Source: Bacteroidia bacterium
Lineage (GTDB): Bacteria > Bacteroidota > Bacteroidia > Cytophagales > Cyclobacteriaceae
Assembly: GCA_025356795.1 (NCBI GenBank)
Contig: JANXRR010000248.1
Location: 1 to 5,853, forward strand
Reading direction: 5' to 3'
Length of the DNA: 5,853 nucleotides
The notes under the pieces were generated by a model that saw only the letters and a program-made list of their open reading frames with translations, had not been told where the DNA came from and did no database searches. Below are positions 5,597 to 5,853 of the stretch, in pieces (the first letter of the stretch is position 1; each line of letters starts with the position of its first letter). A program made the translations under genes and the position numbers.

Positions 5597-5853
5597 ATGA
5601 GAAAAGTAGAAAAAACCATTCAAGAACAAGAAGCTATAATAGCAGAGTATTTGTTGGGTGGTGCGATCTATCGTAAATTGGGAGCCAAACATGGAGTTGA
5701 CTTTAGAGTCATCCACCATTGGGTATCAAAATTTCAAGGAAAGCTAGTGAAGAAAGTAAAGCCCAAAATCAAATTGAATGATGATGATCTTCCTCAGGAA
5801 GAGTTTCCAACCGATGTAAAGCAATTACAGGAAGAACTCCGTAAGGCCAAACT
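5597..5853 (+). CDS. IS3-family transposase OrfA, N-terminal 85 codons (3' end outside window)
   Basis: The frame is open from the ATG at 5597 to the window edge. It encodes a basic DNA-binding protein: a helix-turn-helix domain about 9-46 (I-I-A-E-Y-L-L-G-G-A-I-Y-R-K-L-G-A-K-H-G-V, then V-I-H-H-W-V-S-K-F), a lysine-rich and acidic linker (49-71), and the beginning of the coiled coil V-K-Q-L-Q-E-E-L-R-K-A-K (74-85). This is the layout of IS3-family OrfA, which recognises the terminal repeats and is normally joined to the DDE-bearing OrfB by a -1 frameshift. OrfB and the slip site are beyond the edge, so intactness cannot be judged. Its start is overlaid by the hairpin at 5570-5593. Confidence 0.85.
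   Translation, partial: MRKVEKTIQEQEAIIAEYLLGGAIYRKLGAKHGVDFRVIHHWVSKFQGKLVKKVKPKIKLNDDDLPQEEFPTDVKQLQEELRKAK

Larger units (their letters stand above)
5502..5853 (+). mobile_element. IS3-family insertion sequence, left part (continues past window)
   Basis: The element is inferred from an IS3-type orfA and its leader. A left end near 5502-5510 (TAGTGTCCA, followed by AATAAATCT) is plausible: IS3-type ends often start with TG and contain such a GTCC core, and this places the end about 90 bases before orfA. The exact boundary, the opposite inverted repeat and the target duplication cannot be set without the right end. It lies about 120 bases after the dnaJ stop, in the same direction. Promoter-like TAGGTTTA (5567-5574) is one base off TAnnTTTG. 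Confidence 0.65.

Noticed and set aside
5441..5719. 92-codon minus-strand frame as an intact gene.
   Set aside because: Most of it is antisense to the IS leader and orfA; only the last 19 codons lie outside the element, so at most a remnant is possible.

Overview
The window looks like chromosomal DNA of a member of the Bacteroidota, most likely of the Cytophagales type. The evidence is AT-rich DNA, start codons preceded by A/T-rich leaders without a Shine-Dalgarno box, promoter-like boxes resembling the Bacteroidetes TAnnTTTG/TTG consensus, and protein sequences (Adk, Obg, GrpE, the 7-TM protein, the 101-residue protein) that read like Bacteroidetes orthologues. All complete genes lie on the + strand. 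The assignment rests on remembered family features; no search was run.

Layout: the window opens with the 3' end of adk (adenylate kinase). A short repeat-rich spacer leads to obg (ribosome-associated GTPase). Fifteen bases later begins a Crp/Fnr-type regulator lacking both the cAMP-pocket signature and cysteines. A 16-base palindrome and a promoter-like pair of boxes then precede a compact three-gene unit: a seven-helix membrane protein of unknown function, a DUF3291 protein and a 101-residue conserved hypothetical protein. A 164-base spacer holding a large imperfect hairpin leads to grpE and then dnaJ, the co-chaperone pair that serves DnaK. A GC-rich hairpin follows dnaJ. About 120 bases after the dnaJ stop begins an IS3-family insertion sequence, represented by a presumed left end, a strong hairpin directly before the start codon, and the first 85 codons of orfA. 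The element runs off the window.

How it fits together: adk/obg and grpE/dnaJ are housekeeping genes. The block between them (regulator, palindrome, membrane protein, DUF3291, 101-residue protein) looks like a small accessory unit with its own regulator. GrpE and DnaJ act together in the DnaK cycle. This DnaJ keeps only one of the two usual zinc sites, which is the most notable protein-level feature here. I found no CRISPR array, RNA gene or evident novel defence system. The most interesting signals are the reduced DnaJ zinc domain and three well-formed inverted repeats placed at gene starts.
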